Shown here: one piece after another, positions 8,664 through 17,124 of the stretch | Layout of the letters: every line of letters begins with the position of its first letter | Position numbering within the stretch: position 1 is the first letter of the stretch | Assembly (NCBI GenBank): GCA_964481195.1 | Contig: CAYZTB010000002.1 | Coordinates: 62,001 to 126,000 of the forward strand | Length of the DNA stretch: 64,000 bases | From: Palsa-948 sp964481195 | Lineage (GTDB): Bacteria; Bacteroidota; Bacteroidia; Palsa-948 | Reading direction: 5' to 3' | Made by a program: the position numbers and the translations under genes | Notes under the pieces: generated by a model | The model's database searches: none | What the model saw: only the letters and a program-made list of their open reading frames with translations | What the model was told of the DNA's origin: nothing

Positions 8664-10148
8664 ATGTTAAGGCAAACGTTCCAACAAAAGCTACTGCAGA
8701 AGTTATCTCCTGCACAGATTCAGCTCATGAAGCTGCTGCAGTTGCCTATTACTTCGTTGGAGCAGCGCATTAAAGAGGAAATGGAAATTAACCCTGCTTT
8801 AGAGGATAATACGGAAGAGGATTTTGAAGAAAAAGAAGAGAACGAAACCAATGATGAGCAATTGGAAGAACGCGAGGAGAAATTAGAAGGAGCCGATAAC
8901 GAAGACGCAGCAAAAGAAGAGTTTTCGCCTGAAGATTATTTTGATGATGATGATGACATTGCAAGTTATAAGCTACAGGTAAATAACAAAGGCAAAGACA
9001 ATGACGACCGAGATATGCCGATGGTATCTTCAGTAAGTTTTCAGGAAAATCTATCAGGTCAGCTTCAAAACCTTGAGCTTACAGACCATGAAAAAGTTTT
9101 GGCCGAATATATATTAGGAAGCTTTGATGAAGATGGATACATCCGCAGAGAGCTTTCATCTATAGTAGATGATATAGCTTTTTCTCAAAACGTAACTACC
9201 ACACAAGTGGAAATAGAAAACGTATTAAAACTTATACAGGACGAATTTGACCCAGCAGGTATAGGCGCAAAAGATCTTCAGGAATGTTTACGACTTCAGT
9301 TGGATAGAAAAAAATGGACAGAAGCCAGAGGATTAGCTCTTCAAATAGTGAACGATCAAATGGAGGAGTTTTCTAAAAAGCACTATAGTAAAATAGCCAA
9401 GCACTTTAATATGTCCGAAGAGCAGCTCAAGCCTGCCATTGATGAAATTCTAAAATTAAATCCTCGTCCGGGGGGGTCAACAAAAGACAATCAACGTTCC
9501 ATGTTGGTTATTACGCCTGATTTTATTATTAATAACAACAGTGGTGTATTGGAATTATCCTTGAACTCGAGAAATGCCCCAGACCTACATGTAAGCAGAG
9601 TATACCAGCAAATGCTTAATGAATACGCTCAACGAAAAGATAAAACAGGGCAGGAAGCAGTGCAGTTTGTTCGCCAGAAAATAGAAGGCGCTAAATCCTT
9701 TATTAATAACATAAAGGAAAGGCAGAATACACTCTACGGAATAATGCATAATATAATGGAATACCAAAAAGAATATTTCCTTACTGGAGACGAACTTTTA
9801 TTAAAGCCAATGATTCTAAAAGACATTTCCGACAGAGTAAAGCTGGATATATCTACTGTTTCTAGAGTAACAAGCACTAAATACGTACAAACAAATTTTG
9901 GAACTATACTTCTAAAGTCGCTTTTCAATGAGGCATTAACTAACGATGAAGGAGAAGATGTTTCCTCTAAAATGGTTAAGAAAATTATCTCCGATAGCAT
10001 TGAAGCCGAGAATAAGAAGAAACCGCTTACAGACGATGCACTTACCAAAATCCTAAACACCCAAGGTTATAATATTGCCCGCAGAACAGTAGCTAAATAC
10101 AGAGAGATGCTCGATATCCCTGTTGCTCGTATGAGGAAAAAGCTTTAA
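8664..10148 (+). CDS. rpoN: RNA polymerase sigma-54 factor
   Basis: A 494-residue sigma-54. Region I at the N-terminus is present (MLRQTFQQKLLQKLSPAQIQ, split for length, then LMKLLQLPITSLEQRI), needed for activator response. It is followed by a very acidic region II (about residues 48-110, many E and D), the core-binding domain (about 125-320), and a C-terminal DNA-binding domain ending with the RpoN box ARRTVAKYR (about residues 472-480), which recognises the -24 element. The organism therefore should use enhancer-dependent sigma-54 promoters, although no bacterial enhancer-binding protein lies in this window. The short gap upstream contains AT-rich ATTCGT runs. Confidence 0.96.
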   Translation: MLRQTFQQKLLQKLSPAQIQLMKLLQLPITSLEQRIKEEMEINPALEDNTEEDFEEKEENETNDEQLEEREEKLEGADNEDAAKEEFSPEDYFDDDDDIASYKLQVNNKGKDNDDRDMPMVSSVSFQENLSGQLQNLELTDHEKVLAEYILGSFDEDGYIRRELSSIVDDIAFSQNVTTTQVEIENVLKLIQDEFDPAGIGAKDLQECLRLQLDRKKWTEARGLALQIVNDQMEEFSKKHYSKIAKHFNMSEEQLKPAIDEILKLNPRPGGSTKDNQRSMLVITPDFIINNNSGVLELSLNSRNAPDLHVSRVYQQMLNEYAQRKDKTGQEAVQFVRQKIEGAKSFINNIKERQNTLYGIMHNIMEYQKEYFLTGDELLLKPMILKDISDRVKLDISTVSRVTSTKYVQTNFGTILLKSLFNEALTNDEGEDVSSKMVKKIISDSIEAENKKKPLTDDALTKILNTQGYNIARRTVAKYREMLDIPVARMRKKL

Positions 10149-10209
10149 ATCTTTATTTGCATAGCGTTATTAGATTAATACCTTTATTATAAAATATAAC
10201 ACCCCATTT

Positions 10210-10647
10210 ATGACAAAAAATATTACATATTCCTTGATGTTATTCTTGGCTATCAGTATTTTTACTTTTTCAGGTTGTAAAAAGAAAGATGATAAAAATA
10301 ATAGCAGTTCTTACACTAATGCAGATTATGCAGGGACTTGGACGGTTACCGATGGATGTTGTAGCGGGAGTTTTCAAATTACAATTACAGCTACTGGCAG
10401 CAATGGAGTAAGTATCACTAATTATAGAAAATGCACAGCGGCTTCAGGCTGGAACCTTACTGGAACAGTTTCGGGGAATAAATTAACCATCCCTACCCAA
10501 AATGTTGTTAGCGGGACTCAAGGTGGACCTTATCAATTTTCAGGAACTGGCACTCTAAACAGCACAAGTTCGTTAACCATACCTTATGTTATGGCAGATG
10601 GGTCAGGTGGGTTTCCTCAAAACTGTACTGCTACTTGTACTAAATAA
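10210..10647 (+). CDS. Small secreted lipoprotein of unknown function
   Basis: A 145-residue protein with a lipoprotein signal peptide (hydrophobic residues 7-21, lipobox FSGC with Cys at about 22) followed by a Lys/Asp/Asn/Ser tether. The mature part 'YAGTWTVTDGCCSGSFQITI' and repeated beta-strand-like stretches suggest a small beta-sandwich or lipocalin-like fold. Four further cysteine sites (CC near residue 54, C near 77, two near the C-terminus) could form disulfides. I do not recognise a named family. It is followed after 2 bases by the PAP2-like gene and may be cotranscribed with it. Confidence 0.75.
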   Translation: MTKNITYSLMLFLAISIFTFSGCKKKDDKNNSSSYTNADYAGTWTVTDGCCSGSFQITITATGSNGVSITNYRKCTAASGWNLTGTVSGNKLTIPTQNVVSGTQGGPYQFSGTGTLNSTSSLTIPYVMADGSGGFPQNCTATCTK

Positions 10648-10649
10648 AA

Positions 10650-11273
10650 TTGAGTTTGGAGAAGGGTACATTATTTGCAAAGACAGTTTCTTATTTATTT
10701 CACCCATTGTTGTTGCCAACACTGGGTTTGTTTTTAATTTTTAATATAAACGAAGCAGGATTATGGATTCCTACTATGGAAATGCAAAGTTTCCTTTATT
10801 CCATTACTCTCCTAGCTACTTTATTTCTACCCTTAACTACGGTACTTGTATTAGTTAGATTGAACATAGTGAATTCGCTAGAAATGACTTCAAAGGAGGA
10901 AAGAAAAATTCCTTATCTCGCATCTGCAGCTTTTTATTTTTCCGAATCATACTTCTTGCTAAAAGTAGATGTACCAGTATTGGTGCAGGCCATGATGCTA
11001 GGAGCCACATTGCTAATTCTCATTACTTTAATAATTAATCTCTACTGGTTAGTTAGCGCCCACATGGTTGGTATTGGCGGGTTGTGTGGGATGATGGTAG
11101 CAATATCTGCTCGATTACAAATAAATATTCATCCTGTACTTATTGTATTATTTATCATAGCCGGATTAGTAGCTTTTTCGCGCTTAAGGCTTGGAGCGCA
11201 TTCGCCAGCTCAAGTGTATGCAGGTTTCTTGCTAGGAGCCACAGTCCAATCTATTTTTCTTTTGACGCTTTAA
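10650..11273 (+). CDS. PAP2-like integral membrane protein
   Basis: A 207-residue protein with about five to six hydrophobic helices. The C-terminal half holds 'SAHMVGIGGLCGMM' and 'SRLRLGAHSPAQVYAGF', which resemble the second and third motifs of the PAP2 phosphatase superfamily (SGH and SRxxxxxHxxxQV), but the first KxxxxxxRP motif is not evident. Activity as a lipid phosphatase is thus uncertain. The start is a TTG (10650), two bases after the previous stop; the next in-frame ATG would cut off the first helix. Proteins of this size and pattern are widespread in Bacteroidota, usually annotated as PAP2 family. Confidence 0.7.
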   Translation: MSLEKGTLFAKTVSYLFHPLLLPTLGLFLIFNINEAGLWIPTMEMQSFLYSITLLATLFLPLTTVLVLVRLNIVNSLEMTSKEERKIPYLASAAFYFSESYFLLKVDVPVLVQAMMLGATLLILITLIINLYWLVSAHMVGIGGLCGMMVAISARLQINIHPVLIVLFIIAGLVAFSRLRLGAHSPAQVYAGFLLGATVQSIFLLTL

Positions 11274-11372
11274 CCTAGCTTGATATCCAGGTTGTTTCTC
11301 CTATGAAATTTCTCTTCATTTATTTTCATCCAATGAATTTTATATTGATATTTGCCAGCATAAAAAATAGGA

Positions 11373-12062
11373 ATGTTATCCATGACTCAAAGTAAGACAA
11401 CAAATTCTGAATTTATAATTCAGCAAGCAAACTCTTCGCATTTTCAATATGCAGATGAGATTTGTGTTATGTATTCAGAAAGTGCAAAGCAAAGAGGAAC
11501 AGGTATTGCAACTCGCACCCCCGAATATGTTGTTGAAAAAATGCGCGAAGGAAAAGCAATCATTGCGCTTCATCGCGATGGACGCTTTGGAGGATTTAGT
11601 TACATCGAAACTTGGTCGCATGGAAATTATGTTGCAAACTCAGGACTAATCATTAATCCGGAATTCAGAAAAAATGGATTGGGTGCAAAAGTAAAAGGTG
11701 CCATTTTTGAATTGTCTAGGAAAAAATATCCCTTGGCTAAAATTTTTGGTATCACTACCAGCATGGCGGTTTTAAAAATGAACTCTGACTTAGGGTATCG
11801 TCCAGTTACATTTTCAGAGCTATCGCAGGACGATGATTTTTGGAAGGGTTGTAACAGCTGTCCAAATGTAGATATACTTACTCGCAACAGTCGCAAGATG
11901 TGTTTATGTACCGGCATGCTCTACGATCCTAAACAAAATCATCAAAAGAAATTTGACATCAGGAAACAAATAGGAAGAGTAGAACGATGGATCAGATTAA
12001 AGAACTATAAGCTTTTTAAAAAATTTAGAGGAGATGGTTCAGGAAATGCTTCTTCAAAATAG
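11373..12062 (+). CDS. GNAT N-acyltransferase, probable first step of arginine synthesis
   Basis: A 229-residue GCN5-related N-acyltransferase. The fold core is visible as the beta4/alpha3 acyl-CoA loop 'INPEFRKNGLGAKVKGAIFE' (about residues 94-113, an R-x-x-G-L-G loop). It is the first gene of the arginine operon, ten bases before argG. A glutamate N-acetyl- or succinyltransferase is otherwise missing from the set, so this is the likely ArgA equivalent. Unusually for GNATs, the C-terminal part holds four clustered cysteines (C160, C163, C177, C179; CxxC and CxC), which could bind zinc. An alternative start lies at 11382 (Met4). Function is inferred from context; whether it uses acetyl-CoA or succinyl-CoA is open. 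Confidence 0.8.
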   Translation: MLSMTQSKTTNSEFIIQQANSSHFQYADEICVMYSESAKQRGTGIATRTPEYVVEKMREGKAIIALHRDGRFGGFSYIETWSHGNYVANSGLIINPEFRKNGLGAKVKGAIFELSRKKYPLAKIFGITTSMAVLKMNSDLGYRPVTFSELSQDDDFWKGCNSCPNVDILTRNSRKMCLCTGMLYDPKQNHQKKFDIRKQIGRVERWIRLKNYKLFKKFRGDGSGNASSK

Positions 12063-12072
12063 ATAAAGTAAA

Positions 12073-13263
12073 ATGAAAAAGAAAGTATTACTTGCATTCA
12101 GCGGTGGATTAGATACAACGTACTGTGCTATTTATTTGGCAAAAGAAAAAGGACTTGAGGTTCACAGCGCCATTGTTAATACAGGAGGTTTTACCCCAAC
12201 AGAATTAAAAAAGATTGAGAGCCACGCCTATGCACTTGGCGTAAAAAAGCATTATACACTGGATGAGACTTCCTCTTATTACAAAGAGTGTGTTCGGTTT
12301 TTAATTTACGGCAATGTATTACGTGGGGGAGTTTATCCATTATCGGTTAGCGCTGAACGTGTATTTCAATCTAAAGCCATAGCGCATCAAGCAAAAAAAA
12401 TTAATGCTGAGTACATAGCGCATGGAAGCACGGGAGCGGGAAATGACCAAGTTCGCTTTGATGTGATTTTTAATATCCTTATTCCCAAAATTAAAATACT
12501 TACTCCTATTCGTGAAATGAAACTCTCTCGCGAAGATGAAATCTCTTACCTGAAGGCTCATGGAGTAAAAATGAATTTTGAAAAGGCACAATATTCCATC
12601 AACAAAGGATTGTGGGGCACCAGCGTAGGCGGCAAAGAAACGTTAACTTCTGATTTAGCATTGCCTGAGTCAGCTTACCCAACGCAGCTCAGTAAGAAAA
12701 AGGAAGAAAATATAGAGCTTGGATTTGTAAAAGGCGAACTAATTTCTGTGAATGGGAAAAAATTCTCTAGCTCAGTTTTAGCAATTCAGAAAGTGCAGGA
12801 GCTAGCAGCTCCTTTCGCTATTGGCAGAGATATTCATATTGGCGATACGATCATAGGAATAAAAGGTCGTGTTGGTTTTGAAGCTGCCGCACCTGTTGTT
12901 ATTTTAAAAGCACATGCCACTCTTGAGAAACACGTTTTAACCAAATGGCAGGCTTCTTGGAAAGAGCAGTTGGGCAACTGGTATGGAATGATGTTGCACG
13001 AAGGACAGTTCTTTGAGCCTGTTATGCGAAATGTAGAAACATTTATGGAGGCCACTCAAAAAAATGTTACCGGTAGCGTAAAAATTTCTTTAGCTCCTTA
13101 TCGATTTAGCATTATTGGAATAACATCCAAGCATGATTTAATGTCTTCCAAGTTTGGGAAATACGGAGAGATGAACAACGCTTGGAGTGGGGATGATGTA
13201 AAAGGCTTTTCGAAAATTATTTCTAATCAAACTATGATTTACCACCGAGTTAATGAAGAGTAA
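12073..13263 (+). CDS. argG: Argininosuccinate synthase
   Basis: A 396-residue ATP-dependent ligase that joins citrulline and aspartate. The N-terminal PP-loop LAFSGGLDTTYCAIYL (about residues 7-22) is the ATP-pyrophosphate motif of the family, and 'EYIAHGSTGAGNDQVRFD' (about 114-131) is the second conserved block for citrulline and aspartate binding. The length is normal. The 3' end overlaps argC by 11 bases, indicating tight coupling. In this pathway citrulline comes from deacylation of acylcitrulline by the ArgE-like enzyme encoded four genes downstream. Confidence 0.96.
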   Translation: MKKKVLLAFSGGLDTTYCAIYLAKEKGLEVHSAIVNTGGFTPTELKKIESHAYALGVKKHYTLDETSSYYKECVRFLIYGNVLRGGVYPLSVSAERVFQSKAIAHQAKKINAEYIAHGSTGAGNDQVRFDVIFNILIPKIKILTPIREMKLSREDEISYLKAHGVKMNFEKAQYSINKGLWGTSVGGKETLTSDLALPESAYPTQLSKKKEENIELGFVKGELISVNGKKFSSSVLAIQKVQELAAPFAIGRDIHIGDTIIGIKGRVGFEAAAPVVILKAHATLEKHVLTKWQASWKEQLGNWYGMMLHEGQFFEPVMRNVETFMEATQKNVTGSVKISLAPYRFSIIGITSKHDLMSSKFGKYGEMNNAWSGDDVKGFSKIISNQTMIYHRVNEE

Positions 13264-14239
13264 AATAAAAATTGGAATTGCAGGAGGTGCTGGCTACACA
13301 GGTGGTGAGCTTGTTAGAATTCTATTGAATCATCCGGAAGCTGAAATTGTATTTGTGCATAGCAAAAGCAATGCAGGAAATCCATTAAGCGATGTTCATA
13401 CTGATTTGCTGGGAGAGACAGAAATGAAATTTTCATCCACCTTTTCTGATGCTATCGATGTGTTGTTTTTATGCATGGGTCATGGGGAGTCTAAAAAATT
13501 CTTAGCAGAAAACGATATTTCGGAAAAAACAAAGATGATTGATCTTAGTCAAGATTTTCGATTAGACAGTAAGCAGTCGGCAATAGGCAGGAAGTTCATT
13601 TACGGATTGCCGGAACTTAACCGCAATGCAATAAAAAATGCAAGCAACATTGCCAACCCGGGATGTTTTGCTTCTGCCATTCAGTTTGCATTACTTCCAT
13701 TGGCTGAAAAAAAACTATTAAACGATGAGGTACATGTGAGTGCAGTAACCGGCTCCTCCGGAGCAGGGCAAGCATTATCTGCAACTGGGCATTTCACTTG
13801 GAGGAACAACAATATTTCTATCTATAAAGCATTTCAGCACCAGCATCTAGCAGAAATCACTCAAAGCGTTACGCAATTACAAAATAACTTCGCTTCAGAA
13901 ATAAATTTTATTCCTTACAGAGGAAATTTTACCAGAGGCATTTTGGCAGCGGTATACGTTAAATCTGAATTATCGCTAGAGGAGGCAAAGCAATTATTTA
14001 AGAACTACTACAAATCTCATCCTTTTGTTACTGTATCTGAAAAAAATCCTGATATCAAGCAAGTTGTGAATACCAACAAATGTATATTGAGTATTGAAAA
14101 ACATGGAAACAAATTGCTAATTCAAAGTGTTATTGATAATCTTACTAAAGGTGCTTCCGGGCAAGCAGTTCAAAATATGAATTTACTTTTTGGCTTGGAT
14201 GAAACTACTGGGCTAAAACTTAAACCATCAGCTTTTTAA
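13253..14239 (+). CDS. argC: N-acyl-gamma-glutamyl-phosphate reductase
   Basis: A 328-residue NADPH-dependent reductase, converting N-acylglutamyl phosphate to the semialdehyde. The Rossmann motif 'IGIAGGAGYTGGELVRIL' is at residues 7-24, and the catalytic cysteine lies in IANPGCFASA (Cys138). The dimerisation and catalytic domain includes 'HQHLAEITQ' and the C-terminal 'NLTKGASGQAVQNMNLLFG'. All active-site features are intact. The start lies inside the end of argG in another frame, and the stop directly abuts the argD start codon. Confidence 0.96.
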   Translation: MKSKIKIGIAGGAGYTGGELVRILLNHPEAEIVFVHSKSNAGNPLSDVHTDLLGETEMKFSSTFSDAIDVLFLCMGHGESKKFLAENDISEKTKMIDLSQDFRLDSKQSAIGRKFIYGLPELNRNAIKNASNIANPGCFASAIQFALLPLAEKKLLNDEVHVSAVTGSSGAGQALSATGHFTWRNNNISIYKAFQHQHLAEITQSVTQLQNNFASEINFIPYRGNFTRGILAAVYVKSELSLEEAKQLFKNYYKSHPFVTVSEKNPDIKQVVNTNKCILSIEKHGNKLLIQSVIDNLTKGASGQAVQNMNLLFGLDETTGLKLKPSAF

Positions 14240-15376
14240 ATGAAACCATTTGATGTTTACCCACTTCTGAATGTTGAACCTGTAAAGGCGCAAGGCTGCT
14301 GGTTGTGGGATAAAGACGGGAACAAGTATTTGGATTTGTATGGAGGTCATGCTGTAATTTCTATTGGTCACACGCACCCGCACTATGTAAAAAAGATTGA
14401 AGAGCAATTAGGTAAGATTGGCTTTTATTCTAACTCTGTTAAAATACCTATTCAAGAAGAGCTTGCTAAAAAACTAGGAGAGTTGTCGGGCTATTCTGAT
14501 TACGATTTATTTTTATGTAACAGCGGAGCAGAGGCAAACGAAAATGCATTGAAGCTCGCCTCTTTTCACACCAAGCGCAAAAAAATTATAGCCTTCAGCA
14601 AAGCCTTTCATGGGCGCACTTCGCTAGCTGTGGCTGCAACAGACAATAAGTCAATCATTGCGCCAATAAATGAAACCGATAACATAGCTTTCCTTCCTTT
14701 TAATGATGAAGCAGCACTTGAAAGCGCAATGGATGATGCCCTTTGTGCGGTTATTATAGAAGGAATGCAGGGAGTAGGAGGGGTGCAAGTCCCAACAGAT
14801 TCTTTTCTAAATAAAATAAGATCACTTTGTGATAAAGTAGGTGCTATATTTATTATGGATGAAGTGCAATCTGGTTATGGACGCAGTGGAAAATTTTTTG
14901 CACATCAGTTTTCGGGAGTAAAGCCAGATATTATTACCACTGCTAAAGGAATGGGAAATGGATTTCCAATTGGCGGAGTTTTGATTAGTCCCAAGTTTGA
15001 GCAAACACATTTGATGCTGGGCGCCACATTTGGTGGCAATCATTTGGCTTGTGCTGCTGCCATTGCAGTTTTGGATGTTATCAAAAATGAAAAAATGATG
15101 ATGAATGCAAAGGCAATTGGTGATTATATGATTTCGGTGCTTAAAAAAATTACAGGAGTTAAAGAAGTAAGAGGAAAAGGTTTGATGATAGGCGTTGAGT
15201 TAGAGTTCCCATACGAAACTGTTCGAAACGAATTAATTTTTACACATCGCATTTTTACTGGCACATCTGGAAAAAACACCATTCGTTTACTTCCCCCACT
15301 TTCCTTGTCTAAAGAGGAAGCAGAAATATTCCTACATGCTTTTGCTGCTGTAATGAAAAAATCTCTTGTAAAATAA
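14240..15376 (+). CDS. argD: N-acylornithine aminotransferase (class III PLP enzyme)
   Basis: A 378-residue class III aminotransferase, expected to convert N-acylglutamate semialdehyde to N-acylornithine with glutamate as amino donor. The PLP site is clear: 'CNSGAEANENALKLA' binds phosphate (about residues 93-107), 'IFIMDEVQSGYGRSGKF' holds the aspartate, and the Schiff-base lysine is Lys236 in TTAKGMGNGFPIGG. It starts at the base after the argC stop and is followed 3 bases later by the transcarbamylase gene. Acetyl versus succinyl preference is not visible in the sequence. Confidence 0.94.
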   Translation: MKPFDVYPLLNVEPVKAQGCWLWDKDGNKYLDLYGGHAVISIGHTHPHYVKKIEEQLGKIGFYSNSVKIPIQEELAKKLGELSGYSDYDLFLCNSGAEANENALKLASFHTKRKKIIAFSKAFHGRTSLAVAATDNKSIIAPINETDNIAFLPFNDEAALESAMDDALCAVIIEGMQGVGGVQVPTDSFLNKIRSLCDKVGAIFIMDEVQSGYGRSGKFFAHQFSGVKPDIITTAKGMGNGFPIGGVLISPKFEQTHLMLGATFGGNHLACAAAIAVLDVIKNEKMMMNAKAIGDYMISVLKKITGVKEVRGKGLMIGVELEFPYETVRNELIFTHRIFTGTSGKNTIRLLPPLSLSKEEAEIFLHAFAAVMKKSLVK

Positions 15377-15379
15377 TCC

Positions 15380-16345
15380 ATGAAGAAATTCACTTCGGTT
15401 CAGGATGTAGAAAACATCGATCAATTGGTGCTGGAGGCATTGATTGAAAAGAAGTTTCCTTTTGCTAACAAGGAGTTAGGCAGAAACAAAACACTAGGAT
15501 TACTTTTTCTAAATCCTAGCTTGCGTACGCGCTTAAGTACACAACGCGCAGCGCAAAACTTAGGAATGGATGTAATAGTAATGAATTTAGATAAAGAAGC
15601 TTGGAGCATTGAAACTCAAGATGGTGTTGTTATGGATGGAGGCGCAGCTGAACATATTAAAGAAGCTGCTGCTGTGATAGGGCAGTATTGCGATATATTA
15701 GGAGTGCGCTCATTTCCAAAACTTCAGAATAGAGAAGAAGATTACAAGGATGAAATGCTAAACAGTTTTATCAAGTACGCAAAGGTCCCAGTTATTAGCT
15801 TAGAATCTTCTATACTTCATCCTTTTCAGTCGTTGGCAGACTTAATTACAATTACCGAAACTTGGAATTCAAATCCTACTGCTAAAATTTCTAAACCAAA
15901 AGTTGTACTTACTTGGGCGCCACATGTAAAAAGTTTACCACAAGCAGTGCCAAATTCTTTTTCCGAGTGGATGCTACGTTCCAATGTAGAGTTTGTAATT
16001 ACACATCCCAAAGGCTATGAGCTTGCAGATAAGTTTACCAAAGGAGCTTCGGTAGAATATAATCAAGACACAGCTTTCAAAGGAGCGGATTTTATTTATG
16101 CAAAAAACTGGTCATCTTATACTGATTACGGAAAAATTATTTCTCAGGATAAAAATTGGATGTTAACGAATAAAAAAATGTCACTAACAAACAATGCTAA
16201 GTTTATGCATTGCCTTCCTGTAAGAAGAAATGTAGTGGTTGCAGATGAAGTGTTAGACGGACCCAATTCAATGGTGCTTCAGCAAGCGCAAAACCGAATT
16301 TATGCTGCGCAGGTAATTTTGAAAAAGATTTTGCACGCTCTATGA
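15380..16345 (+). CDS. argF': N-acylornithine carbamoyltransferase (ArgF' type, probably succinyl)
   Basis: A 321-residue transcarbamylase closer to the N-acetyl-/N-succinylornithine enzymes of Xanthomonas and Bacteroides than to ordinary ornithine carbamoyltransferase. The carbamoyl-phosphate loop is seen as 'FLNPSLRTRLSTQRAAQNLG' (residues 43-62; S-x-R-T-R). 'HPFQSLAD' and 'HCLPVRRN' are the other family blocks. At the residue that sets acyl specificity (Glu92 in the Xanthomonas acetyl enzyme, Pro90 in the Bacteroides fragilis succinyl enzyme), my alignment places Ala90, in MDGGAAEHI. Published work on this position found that replacing the Glu with Ala turns the enzyme to succinylornithine, so succinyl use is inferred. 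The stop overlaps the argB start by 4 bases. Confidence 0.92.
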   Translation: MKKFTSVQDVENIDQLVLEALIEKKFPFANKELGRNKTLGLLFLNPSLRTRLSTQRAAQNLGMDVIVMNLDKEAWSIETQDGVVMDGGAAEHIKEAAAVIGQYCDILGVRSFPKLQNREEDYKDEMLNSFIKYAKVPVISLESSILHPFQSLADLITITETWNSNPTAKISKPKVVLTWAPHVKSLPQAVPNSFSEWMLRSNVEFVITHPKGYELADKFTKGASVEYNQDTAFKGADFIYAKNWSSYTDYGKIISQDKNWMLTNKKMSLTNNAKFMHCLPVRRNVVVADEVLDGPNSMVLQQAQNRIYAAQVILKKILHAL

Positions 16346-17124
16346 AAAAATTATTCATTGTAAAGATTGGAGGGAATATTATTGATGATGAGAAACAACT
16401 TGCTTCATTCCTAAATGATTTTGCTTTTTTTACAGATTACAAATTACTTATTCATGGCGGTGGTAAAATTGCTACCGATATCAGCAAGCAATTGGGCATT
16501 GAAGCTAACATGGTAGATGGAAGAAGAATTACAGATGCGGATACACTAAAAGTGGTTCAGATGGTATATGGGGGTCTGATAAACAAAAACATTGTTGCTC
16601 AACTCCAAACCAGAAAATGCAATGCTATTGGATTGACAGGCGCGGATGCGAATATTATTACAGCAAACAAACGTCCCGTAAAAGAAGTTGATTACGGATT
16701 TGTTGGAGATGTGGAAGAAGTAAATGCTAAAAATATTTCAGCACTTCTTGATTCAGAGTTTACTCCTGTGATTGCTCCGCTTACACACGATGGATTGGGG
16801 CAAATATTGAATACCAATGCAGATACTATGGCTTCGGCAATTTCCGTTGCCATGGCAAAATTGAATGAAGTTCATCTTGTTTATTGTTTTGAAAAAAATG
16901 GGGTGTTAAAAAATATTGAAGATGAAAACTCAGTTATTTCAACCATGAATTATTCAGAGTACGAAAAATATAAAACCGAAAATATTATTTCCAAAGGCAT
17001 GATTCCGAAATTGGATAATGCTTTTGATGCAATTAAGAGTGGAGTAAAATCAGTTTCAATTTGTCATGCAAAAGATTTGGAATACATATTTAAAGAAGAG
17101 AAAGCGGGAACTAAATTATTATGA
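16342..17124 (+). CDS. argB: N-acylglutamate kinase
   Basis: A 260-residue amino acid kinase family enzyme that phosphorylates N-acylglutamate. Seen: the N-terminal 'IVKIGGNIIDD' (Lys8 and glycine loop for ATP), 'LLIHGGGKIATDISKQLGI' (substrate-binding glycine loop), 'VVQMVYGGLINKNIVAQL', and 'GLGQILNTNADTMAS' for nucleotide binding. It is of normal length without an N-terminal extension, so it may belong to the arginine-insensitive form (inference). The start overlaps the previous stop and the stop overlaps the argE start (ATGA both sides), so translation is coupled across three genes. Confidence 0.95.
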   Translation: MKKLFIVKIGGNIIDDEKQLASFLNDFAFFTDYKLLIHGGGKIATDISKQLGIEANMVDGRRITDADTLKVVQMVYGGLINKNIVAQLQTRKCNAIGLTGADANIITANKRPVKEVDYGFVGDVEEVNAKNISALLDSEFTPVIAPLTHDGLGQILNTNADTMASAISVAMAKLNEVHLVYCFEKNGVLKNIEDENSVISTMNYSEYEKYKTENIISKGMIPKLDNAFDAIKSGVKSVSICHAKDLEYIFKEEKAGTKLL

